From the NCBI RefSeq assembly GCF_003259375.1, contig NZ_QLLN01000002.1:620001-684000 (forward strand): DNA of 64,000 nt, read 5' to 3'. The stretch comes from Arenibacter echinorum. GTDB lineage: Bacteria > Bacteroidota > Bacteroidia > Flavobacteriales > Flavobacteriaceae. Positions 16,864 through 25,784 of the stretch are shown in pieces. Every line of letters starts with the position of its first letter. Positions within the stretch are counted from its first letter, which is position 1. The notes beneath the pieces were generated by a model. The model was not told where the DNA came from and ran no database searches. It saw only the letters and a program-made list of their open reading frames with translations. Made by a program: the position numbers and the translations under genes.

Positions 16864-19407
16864 TTGAAGCTTCGCAATAAACTTATATTTTCGGTTGTTT
16901 TTGGAGGATTGGCGTTTAATGCCTGTTCCACCAAGAAAGACGCCCTTATAAACCGTAATTGGCACGCACTTAATACCAAGTACAATACCTTGTATAATGG
17001 GAACATTGCTTTTGAAGAAGGGCGTGAGGGTCTGAATGCCGTATACCAGGATAATTATTGGGAAATATTGCCCGTGGAAAGACTGGAGGTCACCGAAGAC
17101 ATAAAGTTGGATTCCGAAGATAACAACCCCAATTTCCTTATTGCAGAAGAAAAGGCTACCAAGGCCATACAAAAACACAGTATGGACATAAAGGACGAGG
17201 AGCGCAATCCCCAGACCGATGAGGCCTTTTTACTTTTGGGCAAGGCCAGGTATTTTGACCAGCGCTATATGCCCGCCTTGGAATCCTTTAATTATATTCT
17301 AAATAAATATACGCAGAGCGATAAGCTTAACGAAGCAACCATTTGGAGGGAAAAGGTAAATATTCGTCTCGAAAATGAAGAGCTTGCCCTCAAGAATTTA
17401 AAGCGTTTAATTAAGCAGGAATATTTAAGCGATCAAGAATATGCCGATGCCCGTGCCATGATTGGTCAGGCCTACATCAATCTAAAAATTGCGGATACCG
17501 CCATTCAGCAGTTAAAGATTGCATCGATATACACCAAAAAAAATCCAGAAAAGGGTCGCTACCTATATATAATTGGTCAGTTGTACAATGAATTGGGGTT
17601 TAAGGACAGTGCCAATTATGCCTTCGACAAGGTAATCGACTTAAATAGGAAATCGCCCAGGGTATACATGATCAATGCCCATTTACAAAAAATTCAGAAT
17701 ACCGAACTTACCGACGACAATAGGGAGGAAATGTTCGAGTACCTTACGGAATTGGAGGAAGACCGGGAAAATAGGCCTTTCTTGAATAAAATATACCGTC
17801 AAGTAGCAGAATTTCATTTGGCAAATAAATCCGATAGCTTGGCCTTGGTGTATTATAATAAGTCTTTGAGGGCCACTCAGAATATGCCCCAATTGAATGC
17901 TCTGAACTATGAAAATTTGGCGATTTATAATTTCGACCAGAATGAATACAAACCTTCCGGGGCTTATTATGACAGTGTATTACAAAATTTAAATGAAAAC
18001 ACCAAGAAGTATAGGGAGGTTAAAAAGAAACTTGATAACCTGGAAGATGTCATTAAATATGAGGAGGTAGTGCAGTATACGGATAGTGTAATTACTTTAT
18101 ATGAGTTTTCAATTGATGATAGGATAACCTATTTCGAGAAGCATATTGCCCAATTAAAGGCAGTTGCCGAACAAGAAAGAAAGAAAGGGGAAAATATGGC
18201 CAATGCGGGTTTTGCCGCTTTCAGTAAAACAAAGGGAGGAAAGGAGAACAAGGGCAAGTTTTATTTTTATAACATAACCACATTGGGTTATGGCAAGAAC
18301 GATTTTAAGACTAGATGGGGGAAGAGAAGCTTGGAGGACGATTGGCGCTGGTCCAACAAATCCAAAGCTCAAAACCTAGAGGTAAATGGTGAAAATCTGG
18401 CCAATACGGTAGCGAATAATCTTGAGGCATTGGGGGAAGAGGAAAAATACAGTGTTGAGTTCTACATAAGTCAAATACCTACGGATCCATTGCTGATAGA
18501 CAGTTTAAGGACCGAGCGTAACTTCGCCAATTATCAATTGGGGTTGATCTATAAGGAAAAATTTAAGGAAAACCTTTTGGCGGCAGGTAAATTGGAGAGC
18601 GTTTTAAGATCCAATCCGGAAGAAAGGCTAATAATTCCATCAAAATACAACCTGTACAAGATATACGAAGAGTCTGGAAGTTCGTTGGCCACCGATATGA
18701 AATACGATATCATTAAAAACCATCCGGAATCCAGATATGCAGAAATCCTTTTAAACCCACAGGCCATTTTAACCGGAAGTGCTGATAGTCCGGATGCCAA
18801 GTATCAACGTTTGTACAGGATGTTCCAAAATCAGGAGTTTTTAAAAGTAATTACAGGGGCTGAAGAAAACATCAGCAAATATACAGGGGACCCAATTGTT
18901 CCAAAATTTGAAATGCTAAAGGCCAATGCTATTGGTAGGTTACAAGGGTTTGAGGATTTTAAGGAGGCATTGAACTATGTGGCCTTGAACTATCCTAACA
19001 ATCCCGAAGGGAAAAAGGCACAGACCATGGTGGCGGAACAATTGCCAAAATTGGAACCCAAGGTATTTTCCACCGAAACCGAATCTACCGGTACAGGAAA
19101 CTGGAAGGTGGTATTTCCACTTAAAATTAGGGACGATAAAAAAGCCCTTAGGCTTAAGGAGCTTCTGGAAAAATCCATAAAGGATCTAAAGTATAAGAAT
19201 GTGGTCTCCAAGGACATCTATAATCTAGAGGATCAATTTATAGTGGTTCATGGTTTTAAATCCAAGGACTTCGCTCTAGGGTATGCAGAATTGATAAAAA
19301 ACAATAAGGATTACCGCATCGCTGATGAGAATTTCGTAATTTTATCCAACAACTATAAAATAATTCAAGTACATAAGAATATAGCAGATTATAAAGCTCA
19401 GCAATAA
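16864..19407 (+). CDS. porW: Type IX secretion system lipoprotein PorW/SprE
   Basis: TPR-rich periplasmic lipoprotein of 847 residues needed for type IX secretion and gliding in characterised relatives. Translation most likely begins at the TTG at 16864: an in-frame TAA lies at 16837 and there is no ATG between, while the TTG gives a good lipoprotein signal peptide (MKLRNKLIFSVVFGGLAFNAC, lipobox FNAC). The mature protein opens STKKD...NRNWHALNTKYNTLYNG, the conserved PorW/SprE beginning, followed by TPR helices (about 110-400) and a C-terminal SPOR-like fold (about 735-847). Bactofilin and the ATP synthase genes follow on the same strand, bactofilin after 19 nt. Confidence 0.9.
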   Translation: MKLRNKLIFSVVFGGLAFNACSTKKDALINRNWHALNTKYNTLYNGNIAFEEGREGLNAVYQDNYWEILPVERLEVTEDIKLDSEDNNPNFLIAEEKATKAIQKHSMDIKDEERNPQTDEAFLLLGKARYFDQRYMPALESFNYILNKYTQSDKLNEATIWREKVNIRLENEELALKNLKRLIKQEYLSDQEYADARAMIGQAYINLKIADTAIQQLKIASIYTKKNPEKGRYLYIIGQLYNELGFKDSANYAFDKVIDLNRKSPRVYMINAHLQKIQNTELTDDNREEMFEYLTELEEDRENRPFLNKIYRQVAEFHLANKSDSLALVYYNKSLRATQNMPQLNALNYENLAIYNFDQNEYKPSGAYYDSVLQNLNENTKKYREVKKKLDNLEDVIKYEEVVQYTDSVITLYEFSIDDRITYFEKHIAQLKAVAEQERKKGENMANAGFAAFSKTKGGKENKGKFYFYNITTLGYGKNDFKTRWGKRSLEDDWRWSNKSKAQNLEVNGENLANTVANNLEALGEEEKYSVEFYISQIPTDPLLIDSLRTERNFANYQLGLIYKEKFKENLLAAGKLESVLRSNPEERLIIPSKYNLYKIYEESGSSLATDMKYDIIKNHPESRYAEILLNPQAILTGSADSPDAKYQRLYRMFQNQEFLKVITGAEENISKYTGDPIVPKFEMLKANAIGRLQGFEDFKEALNYVALNYPNNPEGKKAQTMVAEQLPKLEPKVFSTETESTGTGNWKVVFPLKIRDDKKALRLKELLEKSIKDLKYKNVVSKDIYNLEDQFIVVHGFKSKDFALGYAELIKNNKDYRIADENFVILSNNYKIIQVHKNIADYKAQQ

Positions 19408-19426
19408 ACCCCAAAACCTTAGCAAA

Positions 19427-19858
19427 ATGTTTTCAGATAACAAAAAACCTCGTGTTATGACAGAATTAGGCGGACAACCCAACAGAATTGAAAAAAACAC
19501 CAAAATCAAAGGTGACATTGTCTCCGAAGCCGATTTTCGGATTGATGGAAAATTGGACGGTAATGTAAAAACTTCAGGAAAAGTGGTCATCGGTATCGAT
19601 GGTTATATTCATGGTAAAGTGGAGTGTGTCAATGCCGATATTGAAGGTAATTTTAACGGAGAGTTGATCGTGGCCGATCTCTTGTCCTTAAAGTCTTCTG
19701 CTGTAATTGAGGGCACTGTCATAGTATCCAAATTAGCGGTTGAGCCTGGTGCTACCTTTAATGCGTCCTGTACCATGAAGGGCAAGGAGGGTAAAGGCGC
19801 TTTAAATAGCCCAACAAAACACTCAGCAACCACCAATGAACCAGCAAAAGCCTCCTAA
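19427..19858 (+). CDS. Bactofilin family cytoskeletal protein
   Basis: A 143-residue protein with the right-handed beta-helical bactofilin core (about residues 18-115) recognisable from repeating short hydrophobic/glycine strands (RIDGKLDGNVKTSGKVVIG, VECVNADIEGNFNGELIVAD), flanked by polar, presumably disordered, tails. Bactofilins self-assemble into filaments and often localise envelope-modifying enzymes. The gene lies 19 nt after porW and overlaps the next gene (atpZ) by 23 nt, so all three are probably translated from one message. Confidence 0.9.
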   Translation: MFSDNKKPRVMTELGGQPNRIEKNTKIKGDIVSEADFRIDGKLDGNVKTSGKVVIGIDGYIHGKVECVNADIEGNFNGELIVADLLSLKSSAVIEGTVIVSKLAVEPGATFNASCTMKGKEGKGALNSPTKHSATTNEPAKAS

Positions 19859-20066
19859 AAATAATAATGGTTTAAAAAATGCGGCAATCCTTACAGGTGT
19901 TGCCATTGAAATGGGCGGAATAATTTTTTTGGCTGCCCAGGGAGGAAAGTGGTTGGATGAATATTTTGAAATGGAATCCAAGACCTTTGTTATTGTGCTT
20001 ACTTTAGTAGGAGTGGCCGTTGCTATTTACTTGGTTTTGCAGCAATTGAAACGCATAAAGTATTAA
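19836..20066 (+). CDS. atpZ: AtpZ/AtpI family protein
   Basis: A 76-residue protein with two membrane helices (about residues 17-35 and 47-68) separated by the short loop GGKWLDEYFEM, the pattern of AtpZ/AtpI, which assist c-ring assembly or cation supply to the F-type ATP synthase. It overlaps the bactofilin end by 23 nt and its stop overlaps the next start by one base (TAATG), showing tight coupling. Confidence 0.85.
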   Translation: MNQQKPPKNNNGLKNAAILTGVAIEMGGIIFLAAQGGKWLDEYFEMESKTFVIVLTLVGVAVAIYLVLQQLKRIKY

Positions 20067-20452
20067 TGTCCAAGAATAAATTTCTTTTTACTTTTTACCT
20101 TTCCTTAATACTGTTGAGCCTGTTGGTTTTCTGCCTTCACCTACTCATACTTTATTTGTTCGGATTTCCATTATTGGACCATATGATCGTTTTGGCCTAT
20201 TTGCTCAATGTGGTTCTGGCCCTGATTATATTTTCGGTGCTTTACTGGTTTCGGGAGAAATGGAGAGATCAGATCGGATTTCTTTTTTTAGGGGGAAGTA
20301 TGCTCAAATTTTTGTTTTTCTTTCTCGTTTTTTATCCTTTCTATAATGCAGATGGGAACATGGAATCTTTGGAGTTTACCACCTTTTTTGTTCCCTATTT
20401 GGTGTGCCTTCTTTTGGAGACATTCTTTACTGCCAGAATGCTAAATAGTTAG
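20066..20452 (+). CDS. DUF6168-like membrane protein of the atp operon
   Basis: A 128-residue protein with four membrane helices (about residues 8-30, 38-60, 70-92 and 103-122), short charged loops and no enzymatic motif. It occupies the place of the second AtpI-type protein between atpZ and atpB. It resembles the flavobacterial DUF6168 family as I recall it. A role in ATP synthase assembly is suggested by position only. Confidence 0.72.
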   Translation: MSKNKFLFTFYLSLILLSLLVFCLHLLILYLFGFPLLDHMIVLAYLLNVVLALIIFSVLYWFREKWRDQIGFLFLGGSMLKFLFFFLVFYPFYNADGNMESLEFTTFFVPYLVCLLLETFFTARMLNS

Positions 20453-20535
20453 CTTCAATTTTGTTTTCCATATTACTTTTAAGATATGGTCCAAAATAAA
20501 CCGTTTAATGCTTTTTTCTTTTTGAGATAAAAGCG

Positions 20536-20543
20536 TACATTTG
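20536..20543 (+). promoter_or_regulatory. Possible internal -7 promoter element before atpB
   Basis: TACATTTG matches TANNTTTG, 33 nt upstream of the atpB ATG, after a 124-nt gap from the preceding stop. This could be an internal start for the main atp genes. A clear -33 element is not visible. Confidence 0.4.
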
Positions 20544-20576
20544 CACGGATTTTTTGAGACCGATATTTTAAGCGAT

Positions 20577-21653
20577 ATGCAAAAACCATTTTACGTCAAA
20601 GTTCTTTTAGTTGCTACACTTCTTCTGGGTATCAATGCTTTCGCACAAGAAAAGGACCATTCGTCCAGCGAAGAAAAAGGAAGCCTAAAAACCGAAATCA
20701 AGGAATTTATTGGGCATCACTTGTTGGATTCCCACGATTTTACCCTTTTTACCCTAGACGAGGAAAATAATGAGCACGTTGGTTTTCCATTGCCCGTAAT
20801 TTTATGGGATAACGGCTTAAAGGTGTTTTCTTCCTCCAAATTCCACCATGGGGAATCCGTTGCGGAAGTAGACGGAAATTATTATGCCCTTTATCATGGT
20901 AAAATTGTAAAGACCGATTCAGAAGGGACCATCAACTACGATGAAGATCATCATGCGACCAATGTAAAGCCATTGGATTTTTCCATTACAAAGAATGTTG
21001 TTTTTATATTTTTGGTGTCTGCCTTGATGTTGTTTTTATTTGCCAGAATGGCCAAATCTTACAAAACCAGTGCATTGCCAAAGGGTATAGGACGCCTGTT
21101 GGAGCCTATAGTACTTTATATTCGTGATGATATTGCAATTCCGAATATTGGAAAGAAGCATTATAAGAAATACATGAGTTATTTGTTAACGGTGTTTTTC
21201 TTTATTTGGATCATTAACCTTCTAGGGCTTACGCCACTTGGCGTAAATGTTACAAATAATATAGCAGTAACATTTGCTTTGGCCATCCTTACCTATTTGA
21301 TCACTACGTTTACTGCAAATAAGAATTACTGGAAGCATATTTTCTGGATGCCGGATGTACCTGTATTTATGAAGATTGTTTTGGCGCCCATTGAACTTTT
21401 GGGAACTTTTATTAAGCCTTTCTCCCTTATGATTCGTTTGTATGCCAACATTACAGCGGGTCACGTAGTCTTAATGAGTATTTTGGGAATGATGTTTATC
21501 TTCAAAAACTGGATCGGAAGTCCGTTGTCATTTGGTTTGGCATTTGCACTTTCTTTGTTGGAGTTGTTGGTAGCGGCCTTACAGGCATATATATTTACGA
21601 TGTTGTCCGCATTATATTTCGGCTCGGCAGTTGAGGAGCATCACGATCACTAA
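20577..21653 (+). CDS. atpB: F-type ATP synthase subunit a
   Basis: Membrane stator subunit forming the proton half-channels against the c-ring. The 358-residue protein starts at the ATG at 20577; a TTG at 20541 overlaps the -7 element and is unlikely. The N-terminus is a signal-peptide-like segment (MQKPFYVKVLLVATLLLGIN) followed by about 125 exported polar residues, a long extension common in Bacteroidota subunit a. Membrane helices follow. The essential Arg is in SLMIRLYANI and the C-terminal helix contains LQAYIFTMLSALYF. Confidence 0.95.
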   Translation: MQKPFYVKVLLVATLLLGINAFAQEKDHSSSEEKGSLKTEIKEFIGHHLLDSHDFTLFTLDEENNEHVGFPLPVILWDNGLKVFSSSKFHHGESVAEVDGNYYALYHGKIVKTDSEGTINYDEDHHATNVKPLDFSITKNVVFIFLVSALMLFLFARMAKSYKTSALPKGIGRLLEPIVLYIRDDIAIPNIGKKHYKKYMSYLLTVFFFIWIINLLGLTPLGVNVTNNIAVTFALAILTYLITTFTANKNYWKHIFWMPDVPVFMKIVLAPIELLGTFIKPFSLMIRLYANITAGHVVLMSILGMMFIFKNWIGSPLSFGLAFALSLLELLVAALQAYIFTMLSALYFGSAVEEHHDH

Positions 21654-21686
21654 AATTAGAATGTTTAATAATTAATTATATATATT

Positions 21687-21878
21687 ATGGAAATCCCAAC
21701 TATTGTAGGAGCTGGTTTGATCGTTATCGGTGCTGGTTTAGGTATTGGTAAAATTGGTGGATCTGCTATGGATGCCATCGCTCGTCAGCCAGAGGCTTCA
21801 GGTAAGATTCAAACAGCAATGTTGATTGCTGCGGCTCTTATTGAAGGTATTGGTTTTGCTGCGCTTTTCGCATCTTAG
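21687..21878 (+). CDS. atpE: F-type ATP synthase subunit c
   Basis: Proteolipid of the rotor ring, 63 residues in a hairpin of two helices. The polar loop is ARQPEA (about residues 32-37) and the ion-binding carboxylate is Glu53 in AALIEGIGF. The residue after it is Gly, and the paired Gln/Ser signature of sodium-type c subunits is absent, so proton coupling is expected. It is followed by a strong hairpin with a short T-run before atpF. Confidence 0.95.
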   Translation: MEIPTIVGAGLIVIGAGLGIGKIGGSAMDAIARQPEASGKIQTAMLIAAALIEGIGFAALFAS

Positions 21879-21890
21879 TCAAACAAAATA

Positions 21891-21927
21891 AGGAACGGCT
21901 ATAACGGTTGGTTATAGCTGTTCTTTT
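21891..21927 (+). terminator. Terminator-like hairpin between atpE and atpF (candidate attenuator)
   Basis: A stem of about 14 bp (21891-21904 with 21912-21925, including two G-U pairs) with a 7-nt loop, ending in TTTT at 21924-21927, 12 nt after the atpE stop. In an operon where c is needed in many more copies than b, partial termination or 3'-end protection here would raise atpE output. Confidence 0.6.
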
Positions 21928-21967
21928 ACAATTAAAAATTAAACGTTTACATTTCATATATTAGGAC

Positions 21968-22468
21968 ATGGAAAAATTAATAGAGCAGTTTTCATTTGGA
22001 TTGTTTTTTTGGCAATTGTTATTGTTTATAGCGGTGCTTCTCTTATTGCGCAAATTTGCGTGGAAACCTATTCTTGATGCTGTTGAGGATCGTGAATCTG
22101 GTATTAAGGATGCATTGGCTGCAGCAGAAAACGCCAAAAAGGAAATGCAAAATGTTACTGCCGATAGCGAACGTCTTTTGCAAGAAGCAAGGGTAGAGCG
22201 TGAGGCTATGATCAAGGAGGCCCGTGAAATGAAAGAGAAAATCGTTACGGATGCCAAGGATTTGGCACAGGCAGAGGCTGATAAAATGATCAAGCAGGCG
22301 CAACTTGCCATTGAAAGTGAAAAGAAAGCGGCCGTAGCCGATATAAAGAACGAAGTAGCTACCCTATCCTTGGAGATTGCGGAAAAAGTTATTAAAGAGC
22401 AGTTTTCCGATAAGGCCAAACAAATGAAGTTGGTTGAGGATATGATCGGCGATATCAAGCTAAATTAG
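21968..22468 (+). CDS. atpF: F-type ATP synthase subunit b
   Basis: Peripheral stalk subunit of 166 residues: one N-terminal membrane helix (about residues 8-28, FGLFFWQLLLFIAVLLLL) then RKFAWKPIL, the usual b-subunit junction, and a long charged coiled coil rich in Ala, Glu and Lys (about 35-150). The atpH start follows after 10 nt. Confidence 0.95.
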   Translation: MEKLIEQFSFGLFFWQLLLFIAVLLLLRKFAWKPILDAVEDRESGIKDALAAAENAKKEMQNVTADSERLLQEARVEREAMIKEAREMKEKIVTDAKDLAQAEADKMIKQAQLAIESEKKAAVADIKNEVATLSLEIAEKVIKEQFSDKAKQMKLVEDMIGDIKLN

Positions 22469-22478
22469 GAAGAGAGAT

Positions 22479-23018
22479 ATGAACGAAGCTAGAGCAGCCG
22501 TACGTTACGCAAAAGCAATATTGGATCTGGCGGTAGAGAATAAGGCTACCGAACAGGTGGAGAAGGATTTTCGCATTATATTATCCACTATAGCTAGTAG
22601 TACTGAACTTCAGGAAATGTTGGGGAGCCCTGTTTTGCCAGGTGAACTTAAAAAGAAGGCCTTATCCGAAATATTCAAGGGTAGTGATCAAGTTACGGAA
22701 GGACTTATTTCTACCTTGGTGGACAATAAGCGAATTTCAATTTTGAACGATGTTGCCGAAAAGTTCATTATTTTAAATGAGGCCCGTAAAGGTCAGGGTG
22801 TAGCCTTTGTAACCACCGCGGTTCCTCTAAGCGCCGATCTGGAGAAAAAGATATTGGGCAAAATAGTTGAACTTACCGGTAATGAATCCACCATAGAGAA
22901 CAAAGTGGATGAGGGCATTATTGGGGGGTTTATTTTGCGTGTTGGGGATTTGCAGTATGATGCAAGTATAGCCAACAAATTGAGTAATTTGAAAAGAGAG
23001 TTTACAAATAGTCTATAA
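22479..23018 (+). CDS. atpH: F-type ATP synthase subunit delta
   Basis: OSCP/delta subunit linking the peripheral stalk to F1, 179 residues. The N-terminus EARAAVRYAKAILDLA and C-terminal GIIGGFILRVGDLQYDASI match the family signature. Position between atpF and atpA is canonical. Confidence 0.95.
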   Translation: MNEARAAVRYAKAILDLAVENKATEQVEKDFRIILSTIASSTELQEMLGSPVLPGELKKKALSEIFKGSDQVTEGLISTLVDNKRISILNDVAEKFIILNEARKGQGVAFVTTAVPLSADLEKKILGKIVELTGNESTIENKVDEGIIGGFILRVGDLQYDASIANKLSNLKREFTNSL

Positions 23019-23075
23019 ATAATTTTTCTGGGCGATGTTGGTTTCAATATGGTCCTAATCTTATATCTATAACAA

Positions 23076-24650
23076 ATGGCAGGAGTAAAAGCCGCTGAAG
23101 TATCAGCAATATTAAAAAAGCAGTTATCGGGATTTGAAGCATCAGCTTCATTAAACGAGGTAGGTACCGTTTTACAAGTAGGTGATGGTATCGCTAGGGT
23201 TTATGGATTATCTAACGTCCAATACGGAGAATTGGTAGAATTTGAAGGTGGGCTTCAAGGGATCGTTCTAAACTTGGAAGAGGATAACGTTGGTGTGGTA
23301 TTGTTGAGCCCATCCAGAAATATAAAGGAAGGATCGGTTGTAAAACGTACCCAGACCATTGCCTCTATTAAAGTTGGTGAAGGCATTGTAGGTAGGGTTG
23401 TGGATACATTGGGAGCCCCAATAGACGGTAAAGGACCAATAACTGGAGATTTATATGAATTGCCATTGGAGCGTAAAGCCCCTGGGGTTATTTTCCGTCA
23501 ACCGGTTACAGAGCCATTGCAAACCGGAATAAAGGCTATCGATGCTATGATTCCTGTTGGTAGGGGTCAGCGTGAGTTGGTTATTGGTGACCGTCAGACA
23601 GGTAAGACTACCGTTTGTGTGGATACCATTTTGAATCAAAAAGAATTTTACGATGCAGGGGAGCCAGTATATTGTATATATGTTGCAATAGGCCAGAAGG
23701 CCTCTACGGTAGCAAATATTGCAAAAACATTGGAAGACGCTGGTGCTTTGGCCTATACTACTATTGTTGCGGCAAATGCTTCCGATCCTGCTTCCATGCA
23801 GGTATATGCACCATTTGCCGGAGCGGCAATTGGAGAATATTTTAGGGATACCGGTAGGCCAGCTTTGATTATATATGATGATTTGTCAAAACAAGCAGTT
23901 GCGTATCGTGAGATATCATTGTTGTTAAGAAGACCACCGGGACGTGAGGCATATCCTGGGGATGTATTTTACCTTCACTCCAGATTATTGGAGCGTGCCG
24001 CAAAAGTTATCGCGGATGATACTATAGCCAAGAATATGAACGATTTGCCAGACGTATTGAAACCAATGGTAAAAGGTGGAGGCTCTTTAACAGCTTTGCC
24101 AATTATTGAGACTCAGGCTGGGGATGTTTCCGCTTATATTCCTACCAACGTAATTTCTATTACGGATGGTCAGATCTTCTTGACCCAGGATCTTTTTAAC
24201 CAAGGGGTTCGTCCAGCGATCAACGTAGGTATTTCAGTATCGCGTGTTGGAGGTAATGCCCAGATAAAATCAATGAAGAAGGTAGCAGGTACATTAAAAT
24301 TGGACCAGGCACAATTCCGTGAATTGGAGGCTTTTGCCAAGTTCGGTTCAGATTTGGATGCCGCTACATTGAATGTTATTGAAAAAGGACGTAGAAACGT
24401 TGAAATTCTTAAGCAGGCACAGAACGATCCTTTTACTGTTGAAGATCAGGTAGCTATTATTTATGCAGGTTCCAAGAACTTGTTGAACAAGGTTCCTGTA
24501 GAGAAAGTAAAGGAGTTTGAAAGAGACTATATCGAGTTCTTGAATGCCAAGCACAGAGGAGTTTTGGATCAGCTTAAGGCAGGAAAGTTAACAGATGAGG
24601 TAATAGATGTTTTGAGCTCTGTAGCTAAAGATCTATCTGCTAAATATTAA
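23076..24650 (+). CDS. atpA: F-type ATP synthase subunit alpha
   Basis: Regulatory nucleotide-binding subunit of F1, 524 residues. The P-loop GDRQTGKT is at about residues 171-178, with [10 protein letters not shown] just before it, and [15 protein letters not shown] gives the alpha/beta signature. The N-terminal beta-barrel region and C-terminal helical domain are complete. A long perfect hairpin follows 8 nt after the stop. Confidence 0.97.
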   Translation: MAGVKAAEVSAILKKQLSGFEASASLNEVGTVLQVGDGIARVYGLSNVQYGELVEFEGGLQGIVLNLEEDNVGVVLLSPSRNIKEGSVVKRTQTIASIKVGEGIVGRVVDTLGAPIDGKGPITGDLYELPLERKAPGVIFRQPVTEPLQTGIKAIDAMIPVGRGQRELVIGDRQTGKTTVCVDTILNQKEFYDAGEPVYCIYVAIGQKASTVANIAKTLEDAGALAYTTIVAANASDPASMQVYAPFAGAAIGEYFRDTGRPALIIYDDLSKQAVAYREISLLLRRPPGREAYPGDVFYLHSRLLERAAKVIADDTIAKNMNDLPDVLKPMVKGGGSLTALPIIETQAGDVSAYIPTNVISITDGQIFLTQDLFNQGVRPAINVGISVSRVGGNAQIKSMKKVAGTLKLDQAQFRELEAFAKFGSDLDAATLNVIEKGRRNVEILKQAQNDPFTVEDQVAIIYAGSKNLLNKVPVEKVKEFERDYIEFLNAKHRGVLDQLKAGKLTDEVIDVLSSVAKDLSAKY

Positions 24651-24657
24651 TAAAGTA

Positions 24658-24695
24658 TTTTTTCTGTCTTCTTGAGACCAAGAAGACAGAAAAAA
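24658..24695 (+). repeat. 17-bp perfect inverted repeat between atpA and atpG
   Basis: Arms 24658-24674 and 24679-24695 are perfectly complementary around an AGAC loop. The U-rich side is the 5' end of the first arm and the A-rich side the 3' end of the second, on either strand, so there is no trailing U-tract and this is not a standard intrinsic terminator. It more likely forms a stable hairpin inside the atp mRNA. Confidence 0.85.
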
Positions 24696-24753
24696 TGGAA
24701 TAAATGAATGTATAACACAGTATTCCTCTCCATGGGGAGCTTAAGTGGAGCCT

Positions 24754-25614
24754 ATGGCCAATTTAAAAGAAATACGTAATAGAATTGCTTCGGTATCTTC
24801 AACGATGCAGATTACCAGTGCCATGAAAATGGTATCTGCCGCTAAGTTGAAGAAGGCTCAGGATGCCATTACCGCAATGCGTCCATATTCCGATAAATTG
24901 TCGGAGCTTTTGCAAAGTCTTAGTGCTAGCTTGGATGCAGATTCCGGAAGCAAGTTTGCCGATAATCGTGAGGTAAATAGGGTTTTGATCGTTGCCATAA
25001 CCTCTAACAGGGGTTTATGTGGTGCCTTTAACACGAATATTTTAAAGCAAAGCGCATTGTTGGCTAAGGAGAAATATGCTGGCAAACAGGTAGATTTTGT
25101 TGCCATTGGTAAAAAGGCCAATGATATTTTAAAGAAAAAGAACAAGGTTATTGCAAACCACAGTTCGGTTTATGATGATTTGACCTTTGATAATGTGGCA
25201 GCCATTGCCCAGGAATTGATGGATCTGTTTACCACAGGGGCATACGATAAAATTGAAATTGTTTATAACAAGTTCAAGAATGCCGCTACGCAAATTGTGA
25301 TTACAGAGCAATTTTTACCGATTGTTCCTGTAGAAGGTGAAGCCAATTCGGCGGCCGACTATATTTTTGAACCATCCAAGGCGGAGATTGTGGAACAATT
25401 GATTCCAAAATCATTGAAGACCCAATTGTACAAAGGGGTGCGTGATTCCTTTGCTAGTGAACATGGTGCTCGTATGACCGCTATGCACAAGGCAACAGAT
25501 AACGCGACCGACTTAAGAAATCAGTTGAAACTTACATATAACAAAGCAAGACAAGCTGCCATCACCGGCGAGATTTTAGAAATTGTTGGTGGAGCGGAGG
25601 CTTTGAATAATTAG
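24754..25614 (+). CDS. atpG: F-type ATP synthase subunit gamma
   Basis: Central rotor shaft, 286 residues. The start MANLKEIRNRIASVSSTMQI is canonical, so I use the ATG at 24754 and not the GTG at 24745. The C-terminal helix motif DNATDLRNQLKLTYNKARQA is intact. It is the last atp gene here; atpD and atpC do not follow, and a terminator closes the operon. Confidence 0.96.
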   Translation: MANLKEIRNRIASVSSTMQITSAMKMVSAAKLKKAQDAITAMRPYSDKLSELLQSLSASLDADSGSKFADNREVNRVLIVAITSNRGLCGAFNTNILKQSALLAKEKYAGKQVDFVAIGKKANDILKKKNKVIANHSSVYDDLTFDNVAAIAQELMDLFTTGAYDKIEIVYNKFKNAATQIVITEQFLPIVPVEGEANSAADYIFEPSKAEIVEQLIPKSLKTQLYKGVRDSFASEHGARMTAMHKATDNATDLRNQLKLTYNKARQAAITGEILEIVGGAEALNN

Positions 25615-25655
25615 TTATATAGTAATTTAGCTGTCCCTTTTGAAAATTATAAGAG

Positions 25656-25680
25656 AGCCTCACAGGAATGTGGGGCTTTT
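25656..25680 (+). terminator. Intrinsic terminator of the atp operon
   Basis: Nine-bp stem AGCCTCACA (25656-25664) with TGTGGGGCT (25669-25677, one G-U pair), GGAA tetraloop and TTTT after it. Confidence 0.85.
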
Positions 25681-25784
25681 ATATTTATAAAGAATTTATA
25701 TTGGGCATATGTTGAATAAGCTAATTAACTAACTTTGCCCGCATCGATTAAATGCCTAATTTTAAAGCTAATTCATAGATTTCT

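Noticed and set aside
21961-22458. 165-codon open frame antisense to atpF
   Set aside because: It is the complement of the coiled-coil codons of atpF; Ser/Ala/Ile-rich low-complexity translation, no homology.
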